From Streptomyces griseus (GTDB taxonomy: Bacteria > Actinomycetota > Actinomycetes > Streptomycetales > Streptomycetaceae): a DNA stretch of 64,000 nucleotides. The stretch lies in the NCBI RefSeq assembly GCF_001715295.1, contig NZ_MDKB01000002.1, forward strand, positions 494,499-558,498, read 5' to 3'. Below the pieces are notes generated by a model, which saw nothing but the letters and a program-made list of their open reading frames with translations, was not told the origin of the DNA and searched no databases. Of the stretch, positions 42,550-51,007 are shown piece by piece (within the stretch, counting starts at the first letter, position 1; every line of letters begins with the position of its first letter). Position numbers and translations under genes: made by a program.

Positions 42550-44979
42550 CTACGCCGCGGCCGGGATCCTGTCCCCGGTCAGGGCCGAGGCCGGGGCGAG
42601 AGCGATCTCCAGCACCTGCCGTACATCGGTCACCGGGTGGACCTCCAGCCCGTCGAGGACCTCGGCCGGGACGTCGTCCAGGTCGGGCTCGTTCCGTTTG
42701 GGGATCACCACGGTGGTGATGCCGGCCCGGTGCGCGGCCAGCAGCTTCTGCTTCAGGCCGCCGATGGGCAGTACCCGTCCGGTCAGCGAGACCTCACCGG
42801 TCATCGCCACGTCCGTGCGGACCAGCCGTCCGGAGAGCAGCGAGGCCAGCGCGGTGGTCATGGTGATACCGGCGCTCGGGCCGTCCTTGGGAACCGCGCC
42901 CGCCGGGAAGTGGATGTGCGCTCCCCGGTCCTTGAGATCCGCGACCGGCAGCTCCAGCTCCGCGCCGTGGGACCGCAGGAAACTCAGGGCGATCTGCGCG
43001 CTCTCCTTCATCACGTCGCCGAGCTGACCGGTCAGGGTCAGTCCGGACGCGCCGGTCTCCGGGTCGGCCAGCGACGCCTCGACGTACAGCACGTCACCCC
43101 CTGCTCCGGTGACCGCGAGGCCGGTGGCCACCCCCGGCACCGCCGTCCGGCGCTCGGCCGGGTCCTGGGCGGATTCGGGGACGTGGTGCGGCCGGCCGAT
43201 CAGGCCGCGCAGGTCGCCGTCGGACACCGTGAACGGCAGCTCACGCTCGCCGAGTTCGTGCTGGGCAGCGACCTTGCGCAGGAGCCGGGCGACGGCCCGC
43301 TCCAGGTTGCGTACGCCGGCTTCCCGGGTGTACTCGCCGGCCAGCTTGCGCAGGGCGGACTCGTCGAGGCTCACCTCGTCCTTCTCCAGGCCGGCCCGCT
43401 CCAGCTGGCGCGGGAGCAGGTGGTCACGGGCGATGACGACCTTCTCGTCCTCGGTGTAACCGTCCAGCCGGACCAGCTCCATCCGGTCGAGCAGAGCCTC
43501 GGGGATGGCTTCGAGCACGTTGGCCGTGGCCAGGAACACCACGTCGCTCAGGTCGAGTTCGACCTCGAGGTAGTGGTCGCGGAAGGTGTGGTTCTGCGCC
43601 GGGTCGAGCACTTCGAGAAGGGCGGCGGCCGGGTCACCGCGGAAGTCGGAGCCGACCTTGTCGATCTCGTCGAGCAGGACCACCGGGTTCATCGAACCGG
43701 CTTCCTTGACCGCCCGCACGATGCGTCCGGGCAGGGCGCCGACGTACGTACGCCGGTGGCCCCGGATCTCCGCCTCGTCGCGGACACCGCCGAGCGCGAC
43801 CCGGACGAACTTGCGTCCCATGGCGTGCGCGACGGACTCGCCGAGGGAGGTCTTGCCGACACCGGGCGGCCCGACCAGTGCCAGTACGGCACCGCCGCGC
43901 CGGCCGCCGACGACGCCCAGGCCCCGGTCGGCACGCCGCTTGCGCACCGCGAGGTATTCGGTGATGCGTTCCTTCACGTCCTGCAGGCCCGCGTGCTCGG
44001 CGTCGAGGATCTCCTGGGCGCCCTTGATGTCGTAGGCGTCCTCGGTCCGCTCGGTCCACGGCAGTTCCAGGACGGTGTCGAGCCAGGTGCGGATCCAGGA
44101 GCCCTCCGGGCTCTGGTCGGACGCGCGCTCCAGCTTGTCGACCTCCTTGAGCGCGGCCTCACGCACGTGCTCCGGCAGGTCGGCGGCCTCGACGCGGGCC
44201 CGGTAGTCGTCGGACTCGTCCTCCGGGTCGCCGTTGAGCTCGGAGAGCTCCTTGCGCACGGCCTCCAGCTGGCGCCGCAGCAGGAACTCGCGCTGCTGCT
44301 TGTCGACGCCCTCCTGGACGTCCTTGGCGATGGACTCGGCCACGTCCTGCTCGGCGAGGTGCTCGCTCAGCCACTGGATGGCGAGCTTCAGGCGGGCGAC
44401 CGGGTCCGTGGTCTCCAGCAACCGCACCTTCTGGGCGGTGGTCAGGAAGGGTGAGTATCCGGAGTTGTCGGCGAGGGCGGAGATGTCGTCGATCTGCTGC
44501 ACCCGGTCCACGACCTGCCAGGCACCGCGCTTCTTGAGCCAGCTGGTGGCGAGGGCCTTGTACTCCTTCGCCAGCTCCGCCGCCGGGCCGGGCGGACCGG
44601 CGGGTACGGGGGCTTCGATCCGGGTGCCCTCCACCCACAGCGCGTTTCCGGGCCCACTCGTCCCGGCACCGATCCGCACCCGGTCACGGGCCCGGATGAG
44701 TGCCCCGGGGTCCCCGTCCGAGAGCCGTCCGACCTGTTCGACGGTGCCCAGGACACCGGTCCCGGTGTAGTTCCCGTCGATACGCGGCACGAGGAGCACC
44801 TCGGGCTTGCCTCCACCGGACCGCGCGACCGCCTGGGCGGCCTCGACGGCGGCGCGCACCTCCGCGTCGGACAGGTCGAGCGGCACGACCATTCCGGGCA
44901 GGACGACCTCGTCGTCGAGCGGCAGCACGGGCAGGTCGATCGGCGTGGACGCCTCGGACGCGTGGGACTCTGCAGTCAT
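42550..44979 (-). CDS. lon: ATP-dependent protease Lon
   Basis: Cytoplasmic AAA+ serine protease, 809 residues, that degrades damaged and regulatory proteins. The N-terminal LON domain (LPVLPLDDEVVLPGMVVPL) is followed by a coiled middle domain, the AAA+ module with Walker A GPPGVGKTSL (about 369-378) and Walker B VVLLDEIDK, and the protease domain with catalytic Ser in KDGPSAGI (about 702) and Lys in GLKQKLLAAHRAG (about 745). The ATG at 44979 follows AAGGGGAG. An HspR-type site lies 22 bases upstream. Confidence 0.96.
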   Translation of the reverse strand: MTAESHASEASTPIDLPVLPLDDEVVLPGMVVPLDLSDAEVRAAVEAAQAVARSGGGKPEVLLVPRIDGNYTGTGVLGTVEQVGRLSDGDPGALIRARDRVRIGAGTSGPGNALWVEGTRIEAPVPAGPPGPAAELAKEYKALATSWLKKRGAWQVVDRVQQIDDISALADNSGYSPFLTTAQKVRLLETTDPVARLKLAIQWLSEHLAEQDVAESIAKDVQEGVDKQQREFLLRRQLEAVRKELSELNGDPEDESDDYRARVEAADLPEHVREAALKEVDKLERASDQSPEGSWIRTWLDTVLELPWTERTEDAYDIKGAQEILDAEHAGLQDVKERITEYLAVRKRRADRGLGVVGGRRGGAVLALVGPPGVGKTSLGESVAHAMGRKFVRVALGGVRDEAEIRGHRRTYVGALPGRIVRAVKEAGSMNPVVLLDEIDKVGSDFRGDPAAALLEVLDPAQNHTFRDHYLEVELDLSDVVFLATANVLEAIPEALLDRMELVRLDGYTEDEKVVIARDHLLPRQLERAGLEKDEVSLDESALRKLAGEYTREAGVRNLERAVARLLRKVAAQHELGERELPFTVSDGDLRGLIGRPHHVPESAQDPAERRTAVPGVATGLAVTGAGGDVLYVEASLADPETGASGLTLTGQLGDVMKESAQIALSFLRSHGAELELPVADLKDRGAHIHFPAGAVPKDGPSAGITMTTALASLLSGRLVRTDVAMTGEVSLTGRVLPIGGLKQKLLAAHRAGITTVVIPKRNEPDLDDVPAEVLDGLEVHPVTDVRQVLEIALAPASALTGDRIPAAA

Positions 44980-45000
44980 GATCTCCCCTTCGGCAGGCAA

Positions 45001-45021
45001 GTTGAGCTATGTCGACTCAAT
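45001..45021 (-). promoter_or_regulatory. HAIR element (HspR operator) upstream of lon
   Basis: GTTGAGC-N7-ACTCAAT matches the HAIR consensus CTTGAGT-N7-ACTCAAG in both half-site cores (TTGAG and CTCAA, exact spacing). HspR repression of lon, relieved by heat shock, is established in Streptomyces. The site sits between the lon start and the likely end of the Tn7-like element, so heat-shock control appears preserved after the insertion. Confidence 0.8.
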
Positions 45022-45096
45022 GCTTGTGAGCCGCCGAATGTTCCCCAGCCTGTGTTCGCTCTCAGCGATCGGCACCGGAGTGTCCTGTAGCGGTGG

Positions 45097-45158
45097 ACCT
45101 TGCGAGTTCCAGACCAACCTTGCGAGGGATCTTGCGAGGTCCGAGGTGACCTTGCGAG
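45097..45158 (+). repeat. terminal repeat array, probable TnsB-binding sites
   Basis: Four direct copies of (A/C)CTTGCGAG with a conserved A before: ACCTTGCGAG at 45097, 45117 and 45149, and ATCTTGCGAG at 45129. Spacing is 20, 12 and 20 bases. Repeated short sites at the end of a Tn7-like element are where TnsB binds. Confidence 0.8.
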
Positions 45159-45178
45159 ACAGATGTCGTTAGATCGGC

Positions 45179-45937
45179 GTGGACCAAGGACTACGTGCTT
45201 TACCCGGCGGGGTGGCAAGCCCTCCTACCGAAGGTTTTGAGGTCGCGTACATCCATCCGGGCGGGTCGGAAGTGCGGCGCCTGCTGTCAGATGCATGGGC
45301 GGTGCGGTTCGAGTCCGTGATGCCGGTACGTGGGTTCCACTCCTACAAAGGGCAGCGGCATCTGCCGGGCTTGTGGTGGTCGTCAACAGTCGGCGGGCAT
45401 GTTGGGTATGAGTCCTGGCTGGAGCGCGATCATGTGATGCTGCTCGACTTCGATCCGTCGGTGATCGGGATGTCGTCCCAGCCGTTCTGGTTGTTCTGGT
45501 CCTCCGAGAACAGCAAGGGGATCTCACATGTTCCGGACTACTTCGCCCGTCGCCAGGACGGTTCGGCGATCGTGGTCGACTGCCGCCCGACGGATCGGCG
45601 CAAGCCACGGGACTGGGTGAAGTTCGACGCGACGCAGAGAGCCTGTGACTCTCTGGGGTGGGAGTTCCGGCTGGTAGGCATGCCGGACCCGATCCGTGTC
45701 GGAAATGTGCGGTGGCTGGCGGGCTATCGGCACCCGCGGCACCGCCTGGAGCCCGTCGTCTCTACCCTGCGAAGCGTGTTCGCTGACCCGCGACCGCTCA
45801 TGGACGGCGCTGGCTTGGCGGGAGATCCCATCGCCGTGTTGCCGGTTCTCTTCCACTTGTTGTGGCAGCAGGAGCTGGCCGTGGATCTGTCGGTCCCGCT
45901 GCACGCCGCGTCGCTCGTGTCTTCGGGAGTTCGATGA
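45179..45937 (+). CDS. tnsA: TnsA-like transposase endonuclease subunit
   Basis: Makes the 5'-side cut that, with TnsB, frees Tn7-like elements for cut-and-paste movement. A restriction-enzyme-like nuclease fold is seen: Glu in GYESWLERDH (about residues 80-90), then FDPSVIGMSSQPFWLFW, Asp in SHVPDYFARR and the VVDCRPTDR strand, where the usual Lys position reads Arg. Length 252 residues. The GTG at 45179 lacks a ribosome-binding site; the GTG at 45212 is an alternative start. Its stop overlaps tnsB (ATGA). Confidence 0.88.
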   Translation: MDQGLRALPGGVASPPTEGFEVAYIHPGGSEVRRLLSDAWAVRFESVMPVRGFHSYKGQRHLPGLWWSSTVGGHVGYESWLERDHVMLLDFDPSVIGMSSQPFWLFWSSENSKGISHVPDYFARRQDGSAIVVDCRPTDRRKPRDWVKFDATQRACDSLGWEFRLVGMPDPIRVGNVRWLAGYRHPRHRLEPVVSTLRSVFADPRPLMDGAGLAGDPIAVLPVLFHLLWQQELAVDLSVPLHAASLVSSGVR

Positions 45938-47961
45938 TGCCGCATGGCGACGCCTTCGTGGTGCGAACCGGTGACTGGGTCAGCTTCGACGACGGCGACC
46001 ACCAGGTGGTGGCGCTGTCCGGGACCTCGGTTCGGCTCCGCTCTGCGGACGGGACCGAAGCGGTGGTGCTGGCCTCCTACTTGATGGCCTCTCCGGGCTT
46101 CGCAGTCATCGGCACGGATCCGCTGCCCGAACTAGAGCCGTCCGGGCTGCTGAGCGCGGTTCCCGAACCGGCACTCGCAGCGGCGCAGGAGTGGGAACGC
46201 CATGTGGTGGAGGTCGAGACGGGCCTACCTCCGAACCCGGCACCGGGGTCGGTCCCACGGCCCGAATACGACCCGGCCGTCCGCTCGCTAGCCGAGCGCG
46301 ACGCCGCAAAAGCGGCAGAGCTCGGGGTCGGGATCCGCACCGTTCAAGGGCGGCGTTATGGCTATGCCCGGCAAGGTCTGTGGGGGTTGGTGGACCAGCG
46401 CACGACCCGACTCGCGGACGCGACAGGACGGGCCGATGCCCGACTGGTCGCCGCCATTGAGGAGGCCGTCGCCGCGGAGACTCCCGCATCCACCGGCACC
46501 CGCTCCCGGTTAATCCGCCGTGTGATCAACCGGGTCGAGGAGACGCACGGTCCGGGGGCGGTGCCGATCCCGAGCCTCAGCACCCTCTACAAGCTCGTAG
46601 ACCAGCTCTCCACCGGACGGCACACCTTCGGGTCGGCGGTCACCCGTCGGCAGACGGCCAATCGGCCGCAGAAGCCGTTCACGCCGACCTTCGCTGCCCG
46701 GCCCGGCGAGCAAGTTCAGATTGACTCCACGCCGCTGGATGTGATGACGGTGCTCGACTCCGGGCTGACAGCCCGCGCGGATCTGACGATCGCGGTCGAT
46801 GTCGCCACCCGCACCATCTGCGCCGCAGTGCTGCGGCCGGTGGGAACCAAGGCGGTGGACGCCTCCCTGCTGCTGGCGAAGATGCTGGTGCCCGAGCCGA
46901 TGCGGCCGGGCTGGGCGGCAGCGCTGCGGATGGCCGCCTCCCGGATGCCTCACCGGCGACTGCTGGATGTGGATGCGCGCATGCAGCAGGCCGCCGCAAA
47001 ACCGGTGATCGTGCCGGACACGATCGTCATCGACGGCGGAAAGGTGTTCCTGTCCGACACCTTCACCCGGGCCTGCGACCGGCTGGGTATCTCGATCCAG
47101 CGCTCCCGGCCCCGCACGCCCACCGACAAGGCGATCGTGGAGGCGACGTTCTCCGCGATCAACACGCTGTTCTGCCAGCACCTCGCGGGCTACACCGGTC
47201 CGAACGTCTCCCGCCGCGGCGAGCGGGTCGAGGACCAAAGCGTCTGGACCATCCCCGAACTCCAGGACCTGCTGGACGAATGGGTACTGGCCGGGTGGCA
47301 GTGCCGGCCGCACGACAGCCTGCGCGACCCCTACCGCCCCAAAAAGGCGATCTCGCCGAACGACAAGTACGCCTCCCTGGTGGCAGCCTGCGGCTATCTG
47401 CCGCTGGTCCTGCGCGGTGAGGACTACTTGGAGCTGCTGCCGGTCTCCTGGCGGGCGATCAACGACTACGGCATCCGGATCGGCTACCGCACCTACGACA
47501 GCCCGGACCTGGGCCCCTTCCGGCGCCAGCACTCCGGACACATCGCCAAGCGCGGGCTCTGGGAAGTGCACTACGACCCCTACGACCTGTCCCAGGTGTT
47601 CGTACGCACTCCCTACGGCTGGGTCACCGCCCCCTGGGCGCATCTCCCGCTGGTCAGCGCTCCCTTCGCGGACTTTACCTGGCAGCACGCACGACGTCTT
47701 GCCACCGAGGCCGGACTGGACAGCACCAACGAGGCCGCGATCGCCCGGGTCCTGGACGCACTCCTCACCCGCGCCGAGCACGGTCTGGACACCCGCACCG
47801 CGAAGGTGGCTGGCCGCACACGCGCCGGAGCCACCTCCCACCGGCCGCCCGCACCCCGCGACGCCCCGGAACCAGCCCCACCCGACCGCAGCACCGAACC
47901 GGCCGAGGTGATCCCGTTCGGTGTCTTCGACGCCCACGCAGAAGCCGAAAGGTGGCTATGA
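45934..47961 (+). CDS. tnsB: TnsB/TniA-type DDE transposase
   Basis: The strand-transfer subunit, 675 residues. N-terminal DNA-binding domains (about 1-230) are followed by an rve-type DDE core with Asp in VQIDSTPLD (about 263), Asp in IVIDGGKVF (about 366) and Glu in AIVEATFSAIN (about 402). A Mu-transposase-like C-terminal beta barrel (KRGLWEVHYDPYDLSQVFV) and a Pro-rich tail (about 620-660) that could contact TnsC complete it. It overlaps both neighbours by 4 bases. Confidence 0.92.
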   Translation: MMPHGDAFVVRTGDWVSFDDGDHQVVALSGTSVRLRSADGTEAVVLASYLMASPGFAVIGTDPLPELEPSGLLSAVPEPALAAAQEWERHVVEVETGLPPNPAPGSVPRPEYDPAVRSLAERDAAKAAELGVGIRTVQGRRYGYARQGLWGLVDQRTTRLADATGRADARLVAAIEEAVAAETPASTGTRSRLIRRVINRVEETHGPGAVPIPSLSTLYKLVDQLSTGRHTFGSAVTRRQTANRPQKPFTPTFAARPGEQVQIDSTPLDVMTVLDSGLTARADLTIAVDVATRTICAAVLRPVGTKAVDASLLLAKMLVPEPMRPGWAAALRMAASRMPHRRLLDVDARMQQAAAKPVIVPDTIVIDGGKVFLSDTFTRACDRLGISIQRSRPRTPTDKAIVEATFSAINTLFCQHLAGYTGPNVSRRGERVEDQSVWTIPELQDLLDEWVLAGWQCRPHDSLRDPYRPKKAISPNDKYASLVAACGYLPLVLRGEDYLELLPVSWRAINDYGIRIGYRTYDSPDLGPFRRQHSGHIAKRGLWEVHYDPYDLSQVFVRTPYGWVTAPWAHLPLVSAPFADFTWQHARRLATEAGLDSTNEAAIARVLDALLTRAEHGLDTRTAKVAGRTRAGATSHRPPAPRDAPEPAPPDRSTEPAEVIPFGVFDAHAEAERWL

Positions 47962-49046
47962 CCAAGCCCTCCCCCACATCCTTCATCCCGCAGCAGGCCA
48001 CCGGGCAGGAGCCACCGCCGGACAGTCCGCTGACCACGAAGGAGGGGTGGCGTCGATTCGTCGAGCACGAACCGTCCCCGCCCCCGCTGCTGACCACAGC
48101 CCAGCAAGCCGCCCTGTCCCGGAAAGAGAAGCTGCACGACGACGAACTGCGCCGGAACTACCACGCCGACCTGCCGCTGGTGAACACTCCGACCATCCGG
48201 AAGGTCATCGCCACCTCGCGGCTGCTGGTCCACCTCAACCGGCAGCAGATCTCTGCCCGCCGGGGTGTCATCATCAGCGGCGCCTCCGGCACCGGAAAGA
48301 CCACTGCCCTCTCCCAGCTCGGGCGATCCCATGAAATCGCGGTCCGCAAGCGCCACCCACGCGACCGCTCCCGGCTCCCGGTCGTCTACGTCACCATCCC
48401 GCCGGCCGCCACGCCAAAGATGCTCGCCATGGAGTTCGCCCGTTTCTTCGGCCTGGACTTCCCCACCCGGTTCAACATCACCGACGTCGTCAACGCAGTC
48501 TGCGCCACCGCCGCGCACGTTCACGTCGACCTCGTCCTGGTCGACGAACTGCACAACCTGAACCTGGCCACCCGCACCGGCGCCGAAGCATCCGACCAGC
48601 TGAAGTACTTCGCCGAACGGCTGCCCGCCACCTTCGCCTACGCGGGCATCGACGTCGAGGACCAGGGCCTGTTCGCCGGCACCCGCGGCCGCCAGATCGC
48701 CGGGCGGTTCACCGTCATCCCCACCGCGCCGTTCTCCCACGCCCCCGGAACGGACCGGGACGCCTGGAAGTCCCTTGTCGGCACTCTGGAGTCCATGCTC
48801 CGGCTGCACCACCATCAGCCCGAAACGCTGACCGGCCTGAGCGATTACCTCTACCACCGCTCCGGCGGCATGATCGGCAGCCTGTCACAGCTCATCCGAG
48901 GCGCCGCTGTGCTGGCCATCGAGGCCGGCAGCGAGCGCATCACCGAAGACCTCCTGGAGACGGTCCCGGTCGACTACGCCGCCGAACGCTCGGAGTCCCT
49001 CACAGCCCCGGGAAAAACCCGATCCCGCCGGCGGCGCGTCGCCTGA
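47958..49046 (+). CDS. tnsC: TnsC/TniB-type AAA+ ATPase
   Basis: Transposition regulator that links target choice (TniQ) to the TnsA/TnsB transposase. 362 residues with Walker A ISGASGTGKTTAL (about 107-119), Walker B VDLVLVDELHNLNL (about 191-204), and a sensor region ATFAYAGIDVEDQGLFAG. The C-terminal LSDYLYHRSGGMIGSLSQLIRGAA helices match the TniB family. The ATG at 47958 has GAAAGG upstream and overlaps the tnsB stop. It ends in a basic tail. Confidence 0.92.
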   Translation: MTKPSPTSFIPQQATGQEPPPDSPLTTKEGWRRFVEHEPSPPPLLTTAQQAALSRKEKLHDDELRRNYHADLPLVNTPTIRKVIATSRLLVHLNRQQISARRGVIISGASGTGKTTALSQLGRSHEIAVRKRHPRDRSRLPVVYVTIPPAATPKMLAMEFARFFGLDFPTRFNITDVVNAVCATAAHVHVDLVLVDELHNLNLATRTGAEASDQLKYFAERLPATFAYAGIDVEDQGLFAGTRGRQIAGRFTVIPTAPFSHAPGTDRDAWKSLVGTLESMLRLHHHQPETLTGLSDYLYHRSGGMIGSLSQLIRGAAVLAIEAGSERITEDLLETVPVDYAAERSESLTAPGKTRSRRRRVA

Positions 49047-50116
49047 TGCTGCTACCCCGCTTGCCCGACCCCGTCCCGCCCGCACAGCACGAGATCGCCG
49101 CCTCCTACATCGGCCGGCTGGCCCGGCTCCACGGCCTCGATGTCAACGCCGTCTGGCGGTGCGTCACCGAACGTGAAGCCTCCGGCGGCATGCGCCGCGT
49201 CGTCGTCCCCGAACGCCTCGCCGCCGTCACCGGCCGGACCGTCCACGCCCTCGCCGGAGCCCTGCCCGAACTACGCACCCCGCAGCCCGACTGGGCCATG
49301 TTCCGCCACCAGCCACAACCCGGCTGCCACCACTGTGACGCCAAACACCCCGGCGGCGAAGTCATCAGGATCTTGCCGCACCACCGCTACGTCTGCACCC
49401 GACACCGGTTGTGGCTCTGCCCGTCCGACGCCGACGGACACACGACGCCCCTCGACTCTCTCCCCGAAATCGTCCAAGCGCAACGCCGACACCTACGCAT
49501 CCTGCGGCGTCACGGTTGGGCCGTCACATACGACGCCGTCCTCACCGCCATACTAATCTGCGGCCAGCTCTGGTCACTTCCGGAGAACAGGAACGGCGAA
49601 GCCCGGCACGACTGGGTTCGCCGGGCAAGCATCCTCATCCCGCCCAGCACAGCCGAATCGGCCTTCTCCGTCGCACGTCTCTGCGCCGTGGTCTATCCCG
49701 AAGCCGTTGCGCTGGCCTCGCTCTTCGCGTCGCCTTACTGGAGACAGCAAGCACAAACAACCACCTGGAACCGCCACCGTTTCAATGGCGAGATCGCCCG
49801 GCGACTACGACACCCCGACTACAGCTACAAAGACAACGACAACGATCCCGTCAGCCACTGGGCGAACATAAACGCCAAGCGCCCGCCGCTTGCTCCCATC
49901 TACATCCACGACCAGAAACGTAACCTCCGGAAACCAGCCCTGAGCCCCGCCACCCAACTCGCCCAGCAGCGCCGCGCCCACGCATTCGACCCATCACGCC
50001 GAGCCGGCGAAGCGCTCGTCGCACACCGGTACCTCGCCACCGTCTTCCGGCGAGCCTGGGACCCAATGCGGAAACACGAGCTCCTCCCGAACGCAGACAG
50101 CTACTACAAGCTCTAG
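49046..50116 (+). CDS. tniQ: TniQ-family target-selection protein
   Basis: Target-site selector of the element, 356 residues. The N-terminal TniQ region (IAASYIGRLARLHGLDVNAVWR) and a zinc site of the form CHHC-x~18-CTRHRLWLC (about 92-125) are typical of the TniQ/TnsD family. The C-terminal half (about 220-356) is less conserved and may read DNA. Such proteins guide integration to a fixed attachment site or another target signal. The lon upstream region lies at the boundary, so it may be the recognised locus. The start overlaps the tnsC stop (TGATG). Confidence 0.9.
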   Translation: MLLPRLPDPVPPAQHEIAASYIGRLARLHGLDVNAVWRCVTEREASGGMRRVVVPERLAAVTGRTVHALAGALPELRTPQPDWAMFRHQPQPGCHHCDAKHPGGEVIRILPHHRYVCTRHRLWLCPSDADGHTTPLDSLPEIVQAQRRHLRILRRHGWAVTYDAVLTAILICGQLWSLPENRNGEARHDWVRRASILIPPSTAESAFSVARLCAVVYPEAVALASLFASPYWRQQAQTTTWNRHRFNGEIARRLRHPDYSYKDNDNDPVSHWANINAKRPPLAPIYIHDQKRNLRKPALSPATQLAQQRRAHAFDPSRRAGEALVAHRYLATVFRRAWDPMRKHELLPNADSYYKL

Positions 50117-50224
50117 CCAGTGGCGGCCTCGTGGAAAAACTCGGGGTGTCGCCGAGGCGAGCCCAGAAGCCGCCAGTAGTTCACCCCTTCTGGTGGCTGC
50201 GGGTGAGCGATCGCGCGAGCTAAT

Positions 50225-50548
50225 TCAGTCCACAGAACTACCATGTTCAATCTCTGCCGCAAAAAGCACGGCTGCCGATTTGAGAATGCTATTAATACGG
50301 CGCAAATTCGCATTCTCCTCTTCAAGTAGGCGCACTCGCTCAGCATCGCCAGCGGGCTCTCGCAAGACCCGCCCAACGCCGCCGTCGGCCTTGTGGACCC
50401 AGTGGCGCAGAACCTCCGGATGGATGCCGAGCAAATCCCCTACCTCTCGGACGACCGCTGAGCGCCCTGGGTCGTTTCGCCTCTTCTCAATCACCAACTG
50501 AACCCCGCGCTCAATCAACTCGGGCGGGTACTTCCTCGGGGCAGGCAT
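50225..50548 (-). pseudogene. orphan IS3-family orfA, orfB missing
   Basis: A 107-residue helix-turn-helix protein of IS3 elements (MPAPRKYPPELIERGVQLV, VVREVGDLLGIHPEVLRHWV, RLLEEENANLRRINSILKSAA leucine zipper). The ATG at 50548 follows AAGAGGGAG. The C-terminus ends abnormally (AAEIEHGSSVD) and the integrase orfB is absent: only about 110 bases separate it from tniQ. It is therefore a truncated, immobile remnant. Base composition is lower in G+C than its neighbours. Confidence 0.75.
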
Positions 50549-50680
50549 GATGCTCCCTCTTGAAGAGCCAGCTCCACCGAGGGCCTGGCCTGGGGTTGAC
50601 ACATTCGAAGCAAAAATCACCGCCGATTATGCACCGCTGTTCATGGCAGTCAAACGGGTGTCGATGTTCGAGTCAGATCC

Positions 50681-50923
50681 GTGTCGCCATCAGAGTCTCC
50701 GGACCCTCAACTCCATGCCTTCGGCATGCATTTGAGACGCCTGCGCGAGGATCGCGGGCTCACTCTTGAGGAACTGGCAAGTCGAAGCGGTCTCAGCTTC
50801 CGCGGTGTCGTCTACATCGAGCATGGTCGGCTAAATCCAAGCTTGATTACCCTGCTCAACCTTGCGCGAGGCCTACAGGCCGAGTCGTCTTCCCTGCTTA
50901 TCGTTTTCAACAAGGGCAACTAG
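50681..50923 (+). CDS. small XRE-family DNA-binding protein
   Basis: An 80-residue protein that is almost wholly one helix-turn-helix (HLRRLREDRGLTLEELASRSGLSFRGVVYIEHGRLNPSLITLLNLARGL). Such short Cro/CI-like proteins are common regulators in mobile elements and restriction-modification units. The GTG at 50681 or an internal ATG at about 50726 could start it. Codon use is less G/C-biased than the host genes. A weak CCTCG-CA-CGAGG hairpin (50949-50960) follows. Confidence 0.75.
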   Translation: MSPSESPDPQLHAFGMHLRRLREDRGLTLEELASRSGLSFRGVVYIEHGRLNPSLITLLNLARGLQAESSSLLIVFNKGN

Positions 50924-51007
50924 CGCGTACCCAGCCTGAGCGAGTGTTCCTCGCACGAGGCACTAAGAATGGTCACCAATCTTTGCCTTTAAAGCTTGGC
51001 ATCCTAT

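Larger units (their letters stand above)
45081..50116 (+). mobile_element. Tn7-like transposon: left end and transposition module
   Basis: One terminus lies near 45081-45086, where two candidate TGT ends precede a four-copy repeat array. Inward-reading tnsA, tnsB, tnsC and tniQ follow with overlapping stops and starts. This is the Tn7 arrangement, in which tnsA lies nearest the end and cargo extends inwards. The opposite end is not found before 64,000; weak matches to the terminal repeat near 50358 and 54559 are not convincing. I give the extent only as far as the last tns gene; the element probably runs further right and beyond the window. Confidence 0.75.

Noticed and set aside
45164..45176. 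TGTCGTTAG as a Tn5053-type transposon end
   Set aside because: The repeat array would then lie outside the element. A terminus left of the array is consistent with Tn7-like structure.
50355..50368. CTCGCAAGAC as a TnsB site of the opposite transposon end
   Set aside because: A single 8-of-10 match inside the IS3 orfA frame, without a second copy or a terminal ACA.
50113..50376. 87-codon minus-strand frame between tniQ and the IS3 orfA
   Set aside because: It mixes the antisense of orfA with a short tail (ARAIAHPQPPEGVNYWRLLG) and has no ribosome-binding site. The tail may be a scrap of a lost gene.
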